From Herminiimonas arsenitoxidans (GTDB taxonomy: Bacteria; Pseudomonadota; Gammaproteobacteria; Burkholderiales; Burkholderiaceae_D): 64,000 bases of DNA. The stretch lies in contig NZ_LT671418.1 of NCBI RefSeq assembly GCF_900130075.1, positions 3,348,001 through 3,412,000 on the forward strand. Direction: 5' to 3'. The stretch's first letter is position 1, and the number at the start of each line of letters is the position of its first letter. The notes below the pieces were generated by a model. That model was given only the letters and a program-made list of their open reading frames with translations, was not told the DNA's origin and ran no database searches. A program made the position numbers and the translations under genes. Positions 45,122 to 56,385 of this stretch are shown piece by piece.

Positions 45122-46228
45122 TTAGGGATTGCGCGCCGCGCGCACTGCGCGACTCAGATCAATCACGGACATCGCATAGAAGAAGCTGCGATTGTATTGC
45201 GTGATCGCAAAGAAGTTAGGTGCACCCAGCCAGTATTCACTAGCATCGGCGCCATTCTGTAAATCCACCAGACCGAACAGCATATCGGCAGGTGGTTCAA
45301 CCAGCGGCGTCACGCCGGCTGCTTTCATTTCTGCCAGAGTGAACTTCGCTTCCAATCCCTGACCGATAAAGCGTTGCCAGTTTTCCGTCATATCCACTTT
45401 GGCAGGGAAGACAGTCGGCTCACCTGTACGCCAGCCGTGCTTCACCAGAAAGTTGGCGACGCTGCCAATCGCATCGACTGGCGAGTTGCGCAGATCGATG
45501 TGACCATTGCCGTCGAAATCAACCGCGAACTTGCGTATGCTGCCTGGCATAAACTGCGGCCAACCTATGGCACCTGCATAAGAGCCAAGTAATGAAAACG
45601 GATCAATGTTCTCATCGCGCGCAAATAGCAGCGTGTTCTCTAATTCGCCACGGAAGTAGTTCATGCGCGCGGTGCGATTCGGTGTGTCTGGATAGGCAAA
45701 CGCGAGCGTTGTAATGGCATCCATCACACGGAAGTTACCGGTATTACGGCCATAGACGGTTTCTACACCAATGATGCCGACGATGATTTCTGCCGGTACG
45801 CCGTACTGCGCTTCAGCGCGGGCCAGCGCATCGGCATATTGATTCCAGAAGGCGACACCGGCATTGATGCGTACCGGTTCGACGAAGCGGGCACGGTAGG
45901 CTGCCCAGTTTTTCGGTTTGCCCGGTGGCGCTGGTTTCATCAACTGTATAGCGCTGTCGACGTAGTGGGTTTTATTCAGAGTCGCTTGCAATTGCCGTTT
46001 GTCGAAGCCGTTCTTCTCTACCATCTGGTCGATAAAGTTGGATACATCACCCCATTGCGAGAAGTTGGCGAATTCATCGCCTTGCACCGGTTTGACGACT
46101 TTCTTGGCTTTGGCAACTGGTGCTGGCTTCTTGTTGGTATCGGTAGCAAAGGCGCAACCGCTCAGGGCAAGAATGGATGAGAGTGCGAGCAGCGAGGCAG
46201 ATCGTTTGGAGGGAAACGGAAATTTCAT
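45122..46228 (-). CDS. mltB: Lytic murein transglycosylase B
   Basis: 368 residues. Lipoprotein signal with lipobox LALSGC (Cys25). The slt/MltB catalytic domain (~100-365) shows the catalytic Glu in GVETVYGR, YAGAIGWPQFMPGS, DFDGNGHIDLRNSPVDAIGS and the C-terminal NFFAITQYNRSFFYAMSV. MltB cleaves peptidoglycan to 1,6-anhydromuropeptides at the outer-membrane inner face. The frame extends 25 codons further upstream, but the lipoprotein start at 46228 is clearly right. Confidence 0.95.
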   Translation of the reverse strand: MKFPFPSKRSASLLALSSILALSGCAFATDTNKKPAPVAKAKKVVKPVQGDEFANFSQWGDVSNFIDQMVEKNGFDKRQLQATLNKTHYVDSAIQLMKPAPPGKPKNWAAYRARFVEPVRINAGVAFWNQYADALARAEAQYGVPAEIIVGIIGVETVYGRNTGNFRVMDAITTLAFAYPDTPNRTARMNYFRGELENTLLFARDENIDPFSLLGSYAGAIGWPQFMPGSIRKFAVDFDGNGHIDLRNSPVDAIGSVANFLVKHGWRTGEPTVFPAKVDMTENWQRFIGQGLEAKFTLAEMKAAGVTPLVEPPADMLFGLVDLQNGADASEYWLGAPNFFAITQYNRSFFYAMSVIDLSRAVRAARNP

Positions 46229-46516
46229 TGAATTATGTATTCGGGAATGATGTGAGTGTGGACAGCATCTGCTGCGCGATAGTTCAGTAGAGCAAGTAAT
46301 CATGCTGAACGGAGGTGCAGCTTTTTATGTGCGTGGCCGCATTACTTTGTTGCGCTGATCTGCAGCATTATCGCTAGTCGCTTGATGTTACCGAAGGCGA
46401 GCAGGCCTAGCAAATCCTTTTGCTTGCCCGGCTGGTAATTCAACGTGTATTGAATCTGTGGTGTTGGATTGTTGTGTAAAGCGTGGCTTGGCTTTGTACA
46501 GATACGGTGTGGGCTT

Positions 46517-47539
46517 TTAATCCTGCTTCTGCTTGCGTATGACAAACCAGCCCGCCACGACTGTGAATGTCGCGACTATGCCGGCAACGATCCAGAAACC
46601 GTATGAGTGTTCCGCCAGCGGTATGCCACCTACATTCATGCCGAGTAGACCAGCGATGATATTGATCGGTAATGCCAGCACCGTGACGATGGTCAGCACG
46701 TACAGGCTACGATTGTTTTCTTCATTGACCTGCGCCGCGATTTCTTCCTGCAGCAATTTGATGCGTTCCTGGAGCGAGCTCATATCACTCAAGACGACGG
46801 AGAATTCTTCTGTCGATTGTCGTAATTCTTGCGTATCCAGTTCAGCAACCCAGTTGGGTGGTTTTTGCAGCAGACGAAACAATGCTGCCGGCTCCGGTGC
46901 CAGCAGACGTTGCAGACGAACGAGTATGCGGCGCAGCGCGCCGAGATCGGTGCGTTGCTTGTTCAAGCGACCGGCGAGTAAATTGTCTTCCACCTTGTCG
47001 ATGCGTGCGACAGCATCGCGCACGATCTTAACCAGTACATCGGCTTGATCGCGCAGCAGATGGATCAGCAATTCGACTGATGAACGTATCGTGTCGCCGC
47101 CTTCGACTGCTTGGCGCAGGCGCTCAATGGACTTCAAAGGAGTTCGGCGTGTGCTGATGACAACATGTTGCGTGACGCTGAGCCACAGGGTGGCGATATC
47201 GGCTGATTCGAAGGAAAAGCTGTGCAGGACATCATTGACGACGGCGATCAAGGTGTTATCGGCCAGTTCAATGCGGGTGGAGCGTGAGCCGTCGTGCAGA
47301 GCTTCGTTGAACTCGTCGACCACGCCCGCATGTTCGATTATCCATTTTTCGCTGGCGGTATTACTCAGGTTGAAGTGCAGCCAGATGAATTCACCGGGGC
47401 GATATTCTGATTTCTGGTTTAACCATTCCAATGCCTGATTGGAGTTAATCAGACTCGCAGGCAAGTCTGGTTTGAATAAAAATCCCCAGATCAAGCCGGA
47501 TTGATCTGAACCGTAGGTCAAGCCGTTGGCGCTTATCAT
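46517..47539 (-). CDS. zntB: CorA-superfamily metal transporter, ZntB type
   Basis: 340 residues. A long cytoplasmic alpha/beta and coiled-coil funnel (~1-275) is followed by two membrane helices, the first ending in the selectivity motif GMNVGGIP (GMN of CorA/ZntB). The sequence IWGFLFKPD with WLHFNLSN and ERIKLLQEEIAAQVNEENNRSLYVL is typical of ZntB, which moves Zn2+ across the inner membrane as a pentamer. It is divergent from ylqF. The metal (zinc or magnesium) is inferred from subgroup features only. Confidence 0.88.
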   Translation of the reverse strand: MISANGLTYGSDQSGLIWGFLFKPDLPASLINSNQALEWLNQKSEYRPGEFIWLHFNLSNTASEKWIIEHAGVVDEFNEALHDGSRSTRIELADNTLIAVVNDVLHSFSFESADIATLWLSVTQHVVISTRRTPLKSIERLRQAVEGGDTIRSSVELLIHLLRDQADVLVKIVRDAVARIDKVEDNLLAGRLNKQRTDLGALRRILVRLQRLLAPEPAALFRLLQKPPNWVAELDTQELRQSTEEFSVVLSDMSSLQERIKLLQEEIAAQVNEENNRSLYVLTIVTVLALPINIIAGLLGMNVGGIPLAEHSYGFWIVAGIVATFTVVAGWFVIRKQKQD

Positions 47540-47860
47540 CGTTTATTCAGTGAGGGGACAGCGATGCCGACACACGGTTGCGTGCCATGCGAGGGATAAA
47601 AGGAGCGAAGGAAGTGCACGATAGACAAGTTTGTTGCAATGTCGATATGAGCAAAAGCATCGCAAAGGAATTGGTCGGGGCCTTTCTCGCGCCGGTCCCC
47701 GTTGGCGCTGCGGAACATAGTCTGCATGCCGGATATGACGTGTGTATGACATTTTGGGATGATTAATGCCCGGAATATGACGAAAGGAGGCGCGGCTTCC
47801 TCTCGGAGGAGGCTGCGAGCGAGTAAAATAGCGGCTTGCTTCCTTAAGATAAAGTCACGC
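47540..47860. other. 321-bp divergent promoter region zntB/ylqF
   Basis: No gene is supported; two opposed frames of ~60-110 codons show no family features. It contains a stem-loop near 47794-47814 (GCTTCCTC/GAGGAGGC, one G-T pair) followed by TAAAAT at 47824, a possible -10 for ylqF without a good -35. Confidence 0.4.
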
Positions 47861-48811
47861 ATGTCCATACAATGGTACCCAGGTCACATGAACGCCGCCC
47901 GCAAGAAGGCGGCGGAAGCCATGGAAAAGACCGACATGATCATCGAGGTGCTGGACGCGCGCGTACCGCAAGCGAGCCGCAATCCGATGATCGAAGAGCT
48001 GCGCACGTTTCGCCAGCGGCCTTGCCTCAAGATACTCAACAAGAGCGATCTTGCCGATCCTATCGCTACGCAAAAATGGCTGGATTTTTATAACAAGCAG
48101 AAGGGTGTGCACGCGGTTGCCTTGAGTTGCAAGAAGCCGTCCGACGTTGCCAAAATCCCTGGCTTGAGTTTGAAGATTGCTCCGCATCGCGGTACGGCAC
48201 TGAAACCGTTACGCATCATGATCATGGGCATTCCTAACGTTGGTAAATCGACGTTGATGAATGCATTGCTCAAAAAGCGCGTTGCCAAAGTTGGCGATGA
48301 GCCAGCAGTGACCAAGATGCAGCAGCGTCTGTATCTCGGCAATAACATGGTGTTGACCGATACACCGGGCATGATGTGGCCGAAGATTGAGCATCCTAGC
48401 GACGGTTTGATGCTGGCAGCCAGTCATGCGATTGGTAGCAACGCGTTGATTGAAGAAGAAGTCGCGACCTTTCTGGCCGACATCATTTTGATGCACTATC
48501 CGAAATTGCTGACTGCACGTTACGGCTTTCCTACCGAAGGCATCGATGGTGTCAGCGTGATCGAAGGCGTGGCTCTGCGTCGTGGTTTCCGCATCAAAGG
48601 TGGCGAGCTTGATCTGGAAAAAGCAGCACATACCTTTTTGCAGGATTACCGTACTGGCGCTATTGGTCGCATCAGTCTGGAAACACCGGAAAGCCGCATC
48701 GCCTTGCTGGCCAGCTTCCAACCGCCGCCATCCTTGAGTGATGTAGAAGACGATAGTGAAGAAGATGCGCCAGAAGAAAATCGTGATGATACGTTTTCAC
48801 GCCGTCGTTAA
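47861..48811 (+). CDS. ylqF: Ribosome biogenesis GTPase YlqF/RbgA
   Basis: 316 residues, circularly permuted GTPase: G4 (NKSD in LKILNKSDLAD) comes before G1 (GIPNVGKSTLMNAL) and G3 (DTPGMM). The start MSIQWYPGHMNAARKKAAEA is the family signature. YlqF/RbgA acts late in 50S subunit assembly. It ends with an acidic then basic tail (DVEDDSEEDAPEENRDD). The frame is open 34 codons further upstream, but the family start is at 47861. Confidence 0.94.
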   Translation: MSIQWYPGHMNAARKKAAEAMEKTDMIIEVLDARVPQASRNPMIEELRTFRQRPCLKILNKSDLADPIATQKWLDFYNKQKGVHAVALSCKKPSDVAKIPGLSLKIAPHRGTALKPLRIMIMGIPNVGKSTLMNALLKKRVAKVGDEPAVTKMQQRLYLGNNMVLTDTPGMMWPKIEHPSDGLMLAASHAIGSNALIEEEVATFLADIILMHYPKLLTARYGFPTEGIDGVSVIEGVALRRGFRIKGGELDLEKAAHTFLQDYRTGAIGRISLETPESRIALLASFQPPPSLSDVEDDSEEDAPEENRDDTFSRRR

Positions 48812-48832
48812 ATAAGTCTCGGCAAGAAATAT

Positions 48833-48869
48833 AAAAAACCCGCAAGGTTTAAAACTTGCGGGTTTTTTT
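48833..48869. terminator. Bidirectional terminator between ylqF and the dehydrogenase operon
   Basis: Perfect 8-bp stem CCCGCAAG/CTTGCGGG flanked by an A-tract on the left and a T-tract on the right, so it can terminate both the plus-strand ylqF and the minus-strand dehydrogenase operon. Confidence 0.93.
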
Positions 48870-48915
48870 ATGGCTGTTGACTCAAGTTGATAATGCCGCC
48901 GACAGCATTGTCTCC

Positions 48916-50334
48916 TTACGTTGAAGGAGTATTGCGACGTCTGCGTCTCATGAATAGCAAGAGCACAGCGAGGATCACTATGGCGATAGCTGCGATTCCC
49001 ACTTGTGCCAGAAGCGCCAGATTAGATGCGCCACCACCGGCACGTAAAGTTTTGACCTGGTCGACAGTGACGGTGCTGGCCGGGTTGCCGTATTGCTTGA
49101 TCAGATATATTCCCAGCGTTGCTATCTGCTGATCCGATAGGGCATTTTTAAAACCCGGCATCAGTATTTCTTCGGTCTCCGTTTGTCGCTGTATGCCGTC
49201 GAGCATCACCATCACCAGATTGTTGGAGTTGCTCCTGCCAAGTGCAGTGTTGTGAAACAGCGGCGGCAAGCCGCCATCAAAACTACCCTGTGCGCTGGCT
49301 TGGTGGCAGGTCGCGCAATGTGCATCGTAGAGTTGCGGTCCCGTCATCTGATTCAAGTCTTTAGGCAAGGGCATGCCGCGAATAGTATTGAGTTCGTTTT
49401 TCGCAGATCCCCACGCATAGACAGGACGACTGTCGGCTGCGTCATGTACGGCAGGCACGCTCTGTATGTAGACGGCAATTGCGCGCAAGTCTTCCGGCGT
49501 TAAATGACGCAAGCTGTGATCAACAGCTTCTGCCATTGGTCCCGATGCCTGACCTTTGTCGGTGGCTCGACCAGTTTGCATGTAGTTGACCAACTCTTGT
49601 TCGCTCCAGCCGCCTATGCCGCTGTTGGCATCTGATGTGATATTCGGCGCGTGCCATACGCCTACATCACCACCGGCCAATTCCTTCGAGAGATTTTCCG
49701 CCATCATCATGTTGCGTGGCGTATGACAAGTGCTGCAATGAGCGAGTCCACGTGACAGATAAGCACCGCGATTCCATTCGACGCTTTTGCTGCTATCGAC
49801 GACGAAGGGTTTGCTATCGAGGAACAATATATTCCACGCCGCCATTGATAGACGGATGTTGAAGGGGAAGGGCAGTGAAGTGCTTTGCGTCGGTGCAGCA
49901 TCGACCGCTTGTACACCGTTCATGAAGTAGGCGTACATCGCCTTGGTATCGTCATCCGATACCAGTGCGTAAGAGGTGTAAGGCATCGCCGGATACAGGC
50001 GCTGGCCATCTGCACGCACACCTTTGCGTAGTGCATTACTGAATTGCTCCAGTGTGTAGTTGCCTATGCCATGCGTCTTGGATGGCGTAATGTTGGTTGC
50101 AATGATGTCGCCGATAGGTGTCGGTAGCGCCAGACCGCCAGCCATGGGTTTGCCATGCGGTGTGCTGTGGCAGGCAATACAGTCACCTGCTGTTGCCAGA
50201 TATTGACCGCGCTTGACCATATCGGCATCTGCGCCCACTGCAGCGACGTTTTCAGTTGCAGCGTAGACATTCAAGCTGAGTAGCGCCAGTACGCTAGCGC
50301 CAAGAAGACCATGCAAACATAGTGGCGATCTCAT
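48916..50334 (-). CDS. Triheme cytochrome c subunit of membrane FAD dehydrogenase
   Basis: 472 residues. Signal peptide (to VYA-ATEN), three heme-attachment motifs CIACH (52-56), CSTCH (200-204) and CATCH (340-344) in three cytochrome c domains, then a C-terminal membrane anchor (~440-462) and a basic RRRRR end. It carries electrons from the FAD subunit to ubiquinone in gluconate 2-dehydrogenase, sorbitol or fructose dehydrogenase, or FAD-glucose dehydrogenase complexes. The ATG overlaps the stop of the flavoprotein gene (four bases), so all three subunits form a coupled operon. Confidence 0.93.
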   Translation of the reverse strand: MRSPLCLHGLLGASVLALLSLNVYAATENVAAVGADADMVKRGQYLATAGDCIACHSTPHGKPMAGGLALPTPIGDIIATNITPSKTHGIGNYTLEQFSNALRKGVRADGQRLYPAMPYTSYALVSDDDTKAMYAYFMNGVQAVDAAPTQSTSLPFPFNIRLSMAAWNILFLDSKPFVVDSSKSVEWNRGAYLSRGLAHCSTCHTPRNMMMAENLSKELAGGDVGVWHAPNITSDANSGIGGWSEQELVNYMQTGRATDKGQASGPMAEAVDHSLRHLTPEDLRAIAVYIQSVPAVHDAADSRPVYAWGSAKNELNTIRGMPLPKDLNQMTGPQLYDAHCATCHQASAQGSFDGGLPPLFHNTALGRSNSNNLVMVMLDGIQRQTETEEILMPGFKNALSDQQIATLGIYLIKQYGNPASTVTVDQVKTLRAGGGASNLALLAQVGIAAIAIVILAVLLLFMRRRRRNTPST

Positions 50335-51983
50335 GTTGGCTGCCTTTCTGACGTTGAGTTGGTAGCGGCAGATGGCGCAGGTGCCTTGTTTTGTTCTGCA
50401 AGTATGTGATGCACGGTACGCAAGGCTACTGCCAGCCCGGTTTCGGTTGAATTGCAGGTGGCAGCGGTTGGTAACAGACCGGTGCCAGCGCAGTACAGAT
50501 TCTCGTGATCATGCGTACGTCCCCATTGATCACACACCGACACATTGAGATCCGTGCCCATGCTGAGAGTGCCGCAGATGTGCTGATTGTTAGCGAACAC
50601 GCCTTCTTTGCTGAAGCGAAGATTGCTGCCGCCCATCAGTTCTGCAATGCGCTTGAAATCTTCTTGTGAGCGCTCATGTCCCTTGCGGGTGTAGTCGTGG
50701 ATCGCATAGTGCGCCTGCGGTTTGGGGATGCCCATCGAATCTTTTTCATTGCCGAGCGTGACGCGATTTTCAGGATCGGGTAGCACTTCCAGCACGTTCT
50801 TGACGTTGAGCTCGTGCGCAGCGCTGTAGCGCAATCGTTTTTCAAATTCAACACCGTAGACGCCAGCAGCGATCAATGATTGAGTCGTGCTATCGACGCG
50901 CGAGATATTGGTGAAGTCGAGGCGATATGCGGCATGTTCGGAACGGAAAGAACCATCGCGCATCGTGTTGATGGAGCTGGGACTTTGCGGGCCGCGACCG
51001 AGCCAGAGATCTTCTTCTGCATCGAAGGTCAGTGATGTGCTGGGATGATCCATCAGATGACGTCCCACCATTTCGTGGTTGTTGGCTAAACCTTTTGGAA
51101 ATTTGTCGCTGGCAGATAGCAACAACAAGCGCGGACTCTCTATGCCGTTGGCGGCGACGATAAAAGTTTTTCCGGTGACGCGATGCGAATTTTTATCAGG
51201 GTCGTAATACAAGGCTGCGGTCACACGACCTTTTTCATCGTGCTCCAGTTTGTAGACATTGGCATTCGCTATCAGTTTGGCACCTGCGGCTTCGGCCGAG
51301 GCTGCGGCAATACCGCCGTGATATTGCGCATCGATAGGGCAAATTGGTTGGCAGCTGTTGTTGCCGCAGCAAGCAGGTCGGCCATCATAGCTGCGGCTGT
51401 TGCGTGCGGTGGTGTTGCTGACGACTGCATAGACTGGGTCCAGACGTTCACGCAGGCGTTGCATCGCATACGGTTCTGTGACTGGTTCCATCGGAAATGG
51501 TTTGTTGCGTGGCGAGCCTGTATTCGGCGCGCCGGATACGCCCATGATTTCTTCAGCTTCCTGATAGTAGGGTTCCAGATCGTCGTAGCTAAACGGCCAG
51601 TCAACGCCAACGCCATACAGACTATGTATCTTGAAGTCGCTAGGCACGTTGCGCCATGCTTGTGCTGCCCAATGCCAGGTGGTACCACCAACTTGGCGTA
51701 TGTACTCTGCCTCATACGGATACGGACCGGCTTGCATGAAGTAATTGTTTTTGGTCGGCTGATAAATCGGATGCGGTGCAGAGGGCACGGATGGATAGGG
51801 CGACATCCAGTCGCTGCGGCGCGGAGAATTTCTGAAGCGCGCGACAAGCTCACCGCGTGTGACGCGTGGTCCGGCTTCCAGAATAATGACCGATGCACCA
51901 GCTTGTGCAAATTTCTGCGCCATCAAGGAGCCGATGATCCCGGAGCCAATAATGACAAAGTCTGCGGATAAATCGTTAGGCAT
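50331..51983 (-). CDS. GMC-family FAD dehydrogenase large subunit
   Basis: 551 residues from ATG 51983, which has AGGAG 7 nt upstream. N-terminal FAD-binding Rossmann motif VIIGSGIIGSLMAQKFAQAG, the cysteine cluster CCGNNSCQPICP that in this family holds a [3Fe-4S] cluster, and the C-terminal GMC part with GTLSMGTDLNVSVCDQWGRTH and GLLPTAATCNSTETGLA. It oxidises a sugar, sugar acid or polyol on the periplasmic side. It has no signal peptide of its own and would be co-exported with the Tat-signal small subunit. The substrate cannot be told apart among gluconate, sorbitol, fructose and glucose types. Confidence 0.92.
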   Translation of the reverse strand: MPNDLSADFVIIGSGIIGSLMAQKFAQAGASVIILEAGPRVTRGELVARFRNSPRRSDWMSPYPSVPSAPHPIYQPTKNNYFMQAGPYPYEAEYIRQVGGTTWHWAAQAWRNVPSDFKIHSLYGVGVDWPFSYDDLEPYYQEAEEIMGVSGAPNTGSPRNKPFPMEPVTEPYAMQRLRERLDPVYAVVSNTTARNSRSYDGRPACCGNNSCQPICPIDAQYHGGIAAASAEAAGAKLIANANVYKLEHDEKGRVTAALYYDPDKNSHRVTGKTFIVAANGIESPRLLLLSASDKFPKGLANNHEMVGRHLMDHPSTSLTFDAEEDLWLGRGPQSPSSINTMRDGSFRSEHAAYRLDFTNISRVDSTTQSLIAAGVYGVEFEKRLRYSAAHELNVKNVLEVLPDPENRVTLGNEKDSMGIPKPQAHYAIHDYTRKGHERSQEDFKRIAELMGGSNLRFSKEGVFANNQHICGTLSMGTDLNVSVCDQWGRTHDHENLYCAGTGLLPTAATCNSTETGLAVALRTVHHILAEQNKAPAPSAATNSTSERQPT

Positions 51984-51993
51984 CTGATGCTCC

Positions 51994-52512
51994 TTATGTT
52001 GGTTTTTTTGTCCAGCTACCGTAGGTGCCATAGCAGTAGGTAGGTGGCTTCAAGATGTCCGACACGATTTCTGCATTGAGCGCAGTTTCATAGGCGTAGA
52101 CACGCGCCTTCTCGCCGCTACCCACTATGCCCAGGAGCCAGGCGCTGGCGATTTTTCTTGGAGTGTCTGCCAGATCAGAGTTTTCTGTATCCAGGGTTTG
52201 CTGTAACTGGAGTGGGTCTATCTTTCGTTGTTCGATCAAGGCAAGTAGTGCTTGCGCCTTTTTCGGGAAGTCCGCATCGTTGGCGGTGAGTGCATCATAT
52301 AAACGCGTGGCCTGTATCGCATCCAGCGTAGTACGGCCGACAAGAATGGCAGATACGGCGACAAATGCGCCTTGCTTGTCATCCGCTACCGGTTGCGCTA
52401 ATGCCCAAGGGATCAGCGACGCGGTGTAGGCAGATAGCATGCCGACTAATAGACGGCGTCGCGTCGGTGTGAATGAGGAAGTGGTCTCGACGTCTTTACC
52501 TAAGGTATCCAT
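51994..52512 (-). CDS. Tat-exported small (gamma) subunit of the FAD dehydrogenase
   Basis: 172 residues with a twin-arginine-type signal (TPTRRRLLVGMLSAYTASLI, cleavage near ALA-QPV). The rest matches the gluconate 2-dehydrogenase subunit 3/FAD-GDH gamma family: FVAVSAILVGRTTLDAIQAT, LALIEQRKIDP and the end YCYGTYGSWTKKP. It escorts the folded flavoprotein through the Tat system and stays in the complex. First gene of the operon gamma-large subunit-cytochrome, the order known for FAD-GDH and related enzymes. Confidence 0.9.
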   Translation of the reverse strand: MDTLGKDVETTSSFTPTRRRLLVGMLSAYTASLIPWALAQPVADDKQGAFVAVSAILVGRTTLDAIQATRLYDALTANDADFPKKAQALLALIEQRKIDPLQLQQTLDTENSDLADTPRKIASAWLLGIVGSGEKARVYAYETALNAEIVSDILKPPTYCYGTYGSWTKKPT

Positions 52513-52599
52513 GGCAGATGTGATCCTCTTTTAGTAGTACTGCTGAATGCAAGAGTGTTTGCTATATACGTTTGTATGCGCGTTGTTGAATTGCGTTTG

Positions 52600-53778
52600 T
52601 CAGAACGAATGACGTATGCCGACCATGAAGACGGCTTGATTGGCGCCATCCGACGGCGTTCCGTTTTGTGAATCGCCAACAACGGCAACGGCTCTGACAG
52701 GCATGCCGATTCCACCCAGGCCCAAGGTTTGACCTTTGGCGATCTGGTAAGCCTCTAGAAAATAAATCGCAGTGCGTGGAGAGAATGAGTAGGTCTGTTC
52801 CAGTGATATTTGGTGGTATTTGGCTGGATCGGTGATGCCGTTGGCTGCTTTCTCTTTCGTATAGCTGTAACCGGCGCTGACGAACACGGCAGGTGTCAGT
52901 TGATACGTCGAGAGCACGCCCAGAGTATTGAAGGTCGCTTTGTTTATGAATAATGAGCCGCTGTTAGGTCGGTATTCGACGTTCGATGCATTCACACCCA
53001 ATACCAGTTTGCCTATCGTATAGCGTGCGGCGGCGGCAAGAAATTGTGCTGAATCGGCAGACAGGTAACCATTATTAATAGCAGACGTAGCGAAGCTGGC
53101 GGATGCGCTGGAGTTCCAGTTGCCGGGTGTCGTGCCATTGTTCAGACGTTGATAACCCAGTGCAAAATTCCAGGCGTTGTAGTCATACTTGACGGCTGCG
53201 CTGAGTGTTCTGCCGGCAGACATATTGCCTGCTGTTTCACCGAAACCTACCAAGCCGCTGAACTGCAAGCCGTTGAAGACCGGTGATGTATAAGTCACAG
53301 AATTATTGCTGCGTATGGTTGTATCCAAGCCGTCGATATCACCTGGATGTGCGCCGGTCGCGCCAGTCAATGCAGTAGTAGGGCCGATCGGTGCGACGAA
53401 CAGATAGTACGGCGTGTATTGGCGACCAGCCGTGAGCGTGCCGTAGTGTTTATTGGATAAACCGACATAGGCTTGTCGATTAAAGAAGGAACTGGTGGAG
53501 CTTAATTCGCCGGTATCAACGTTAAAACCGTTTTCAAGAAGAAAGATGGCGCTCGTCCCGCCGCCCAGATCTTCCACTCCCTTGAAACCGATACGACTAC
53601 CGGCAAGATTGCCGCTACGCATATAAGTATTGGATGCACCACCCTGATTACTGCTATAGACCGTGGCGACGTCGACTATGCCGTAGATGGTGACACTATT
53701 TTGTGCGTTGGCATTGTGTAATGCGCCACTGCACAGAGTGATTGCTGCTGCAAACAACAGTCTGTTTCTTGCCGTCAT
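52600..53778 (-). CDS. Gram-negative general porin
   Basis: 392 residues. Signal peptide to NANA-QNSVTIYG, which is the canonical start of Burkholderiales OmpC-type porins, then strands with GSRIGFKGVEDLGGGTSAIF and the L3-loop-like region, ending in VGIRHSF with terminal Phe. It forms a 16-strand trimeric diffusion pore. It sits upstream of the dehydrogenase operon on the same strand with an 87-bp gap and may supply that periplasmic enzyme with its substrate (inference from context). Confidence 0.94.
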   Translation of the reverse strand: MTARNRLLFAAAITLCSGALHNANAQNSVTIYGIVDVATVYSSNQGGASNTYMRSGNLAGSRIGFKGVEDLGGGTSAIFLLENGFNVDTGELSSTSSFFNRQAYVGLSNKHYGTLTAGRQYTPYYLFVAPIGPTTALTGATGAHPGDIDGLDTTIRSNNSVTYTSPVFNGLQFSGLVGFGETAGNMSAGRTLSAAVKYDYNAWNFALGYQRLNNGTTPGNWNSSASASFATSAINNGYLSADSAQFLAAAARYTIGKLVLGVNASNVEYRPNSGSLFINKATFNTLGVLSTYQLTPAVFVSAGYSYTKEKAANGITDPAKYHQISLEQTYSFSPRTAIYFLEAYQIAKGQTLGLGGIGMPVRAVAVVGDSQNGTPSDGANQAVFMVGIRHSF

Positions 53779-53845
53779 GATGCCCTCGCCTTGGTCGTAT
53801 TTCTTGGGAAATAACGCTAGTGCTACGGTGCTATCGATCAGTAAT

Positions 53846-53864
53846 TACAATGATTCTTATTAGG
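53846..53864 (-). promoter_or_regulatory. Fur-box-like sequence upstream of the porin
   Basis: On the minus strand CCTAATAAGAATCATTGTA matches the 19-bp Fur consensus GATAATGATAATCATTATC at 13 of 19 positions (hand alignment), including seven in a row. It lies 68 bp before the porin start. Iron control of the porin is possible but unproven. Confidence 0.35.
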
Positions 53865-54130
53865 GACGCGCGCATGGAGAAACGGACTGCATCAGCAGAA
53901 TGCTGTGAGCTGATTGTGACTTGATGATTTGTAGACTACACCCGCCGATGCAAACATTGTGCGAAATTTTTCTTAATTTCTTGTTAAATTTTTGTTTGTC
54001 GGTTTTGGAGCAAGTTTGCTTGTTCTTAGTTCCCGCAAGAGTCAGGGATGTTCGAAGAATAGATAGGGCTGTGTTTTAAAGAGCATATTGAAGCAGGCTC
54101 TTGCGTTACATGCATTTGTTTGTGCCAAAC

Positions 54131-54166
54131 AAAAAGCCTGCAAGGCGCGAACCTTGCAGGCTTTTT
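54131..54166 (-). terminator. Terminator of groES-groEL
   Basis: A 15-bp perfect inverted repeat: AAAAAGCCTGCAAGG pairs with CCTTGCAGGCTTTTT around a 6-nt loop, with T-runs in both directions. It ends the minus-strand groESL operon 65 bp past the groEL stop. Confidence 0.95.
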
Positions 54167-54231
54167 GATGTGCGGATAAAGCACATGGGAGCTTCGACAC
54201 CACTTGCGTGATGTCGAAAGCGGAACAGCAA

Positions 54232-55893
<1,662 letters not shown>

Positions 55894-55984
55894 TTATTCG
55901 TTGAGTGACTGAATCACTGAATCCCGACTAGGGATGACACCATTTCGATCGCTGCGGCGTGGCCGTCGCGCTCGAAAAACGGCA

Positions 55985-56275
55985 TCACTTTTGTACGATT
56001 GCCATGATGTCTTCTTCGCGCATCACGAGAACTTCGTTGCCATCAACTTTGACGGTTTGGCCAGCATATTTGCCGAACAGAACGCGGTCGCCGACTTTAA
56101 CGTCGAGTGGGCGAACTTTGCCGTCTTCGAGGATCTTGCCGTTGCCGATAGCCAGAATTTCACCTTGATCAGGCTTTTCAGCAGCTGCTTCAGGAATGAT
56201 GAGGCCGGACGCAGTTTTTGTTTCCTGGTCGAGGCGCTTGACGATGACGCGATCGTGCAAAGGACGAAGGTTCAT
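55985..56275 (-). CDS. groS: Co-chaperonin GroES (Hsp10)
   Basis: 96 residues: [20 protein letters not shown], the mobile loop around [18 protein letters not shown] and the [11 protein letters not shown] turn. It caps the GroEL ring. First gene of the operon, with 110 nt between the CIRCE operator and the start codon. Confidence 0.99.
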
Positions 56276-56385
56276 ACAAACTCCTTAGTTTTCAATAGGT
56301 TATGGTGATTTGCGGCATGGGCTGCAAAGCGTGCTTTACAGTGCATACATGCCGCACTAGAAAGTTGGTCAGTCGGGGAAAGTTG

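Larger units (their letters stand above)
53779..54231. other. 453-bp intergenic region between groEL and the porin gene
   Basis: No gene is supported. The porin end carries a Fur-box-like sequence (53846-53864) and presumably the porin promoter; 53950-54010 is T-rich (ATTTTTCTTAATTTCTTGTT); the groEL end carries the groEL terminator at 54131. Confidence 0.6.

Noticed and set aside
46342..46545. 67-codon minus-strand frame between mltB and zntB
   Set aside because: Overlaps the end of zntB and has no ribosome site or family signal. The C-terminal half looks slightly protein-like, but not enough to call.
47536..47868. 110-codon minus-strand frame in the zntB/ylqF gap
   Set aside because: Covers the divergent promoter region and the ylqF start; no motif or Shine-Dalgarno.
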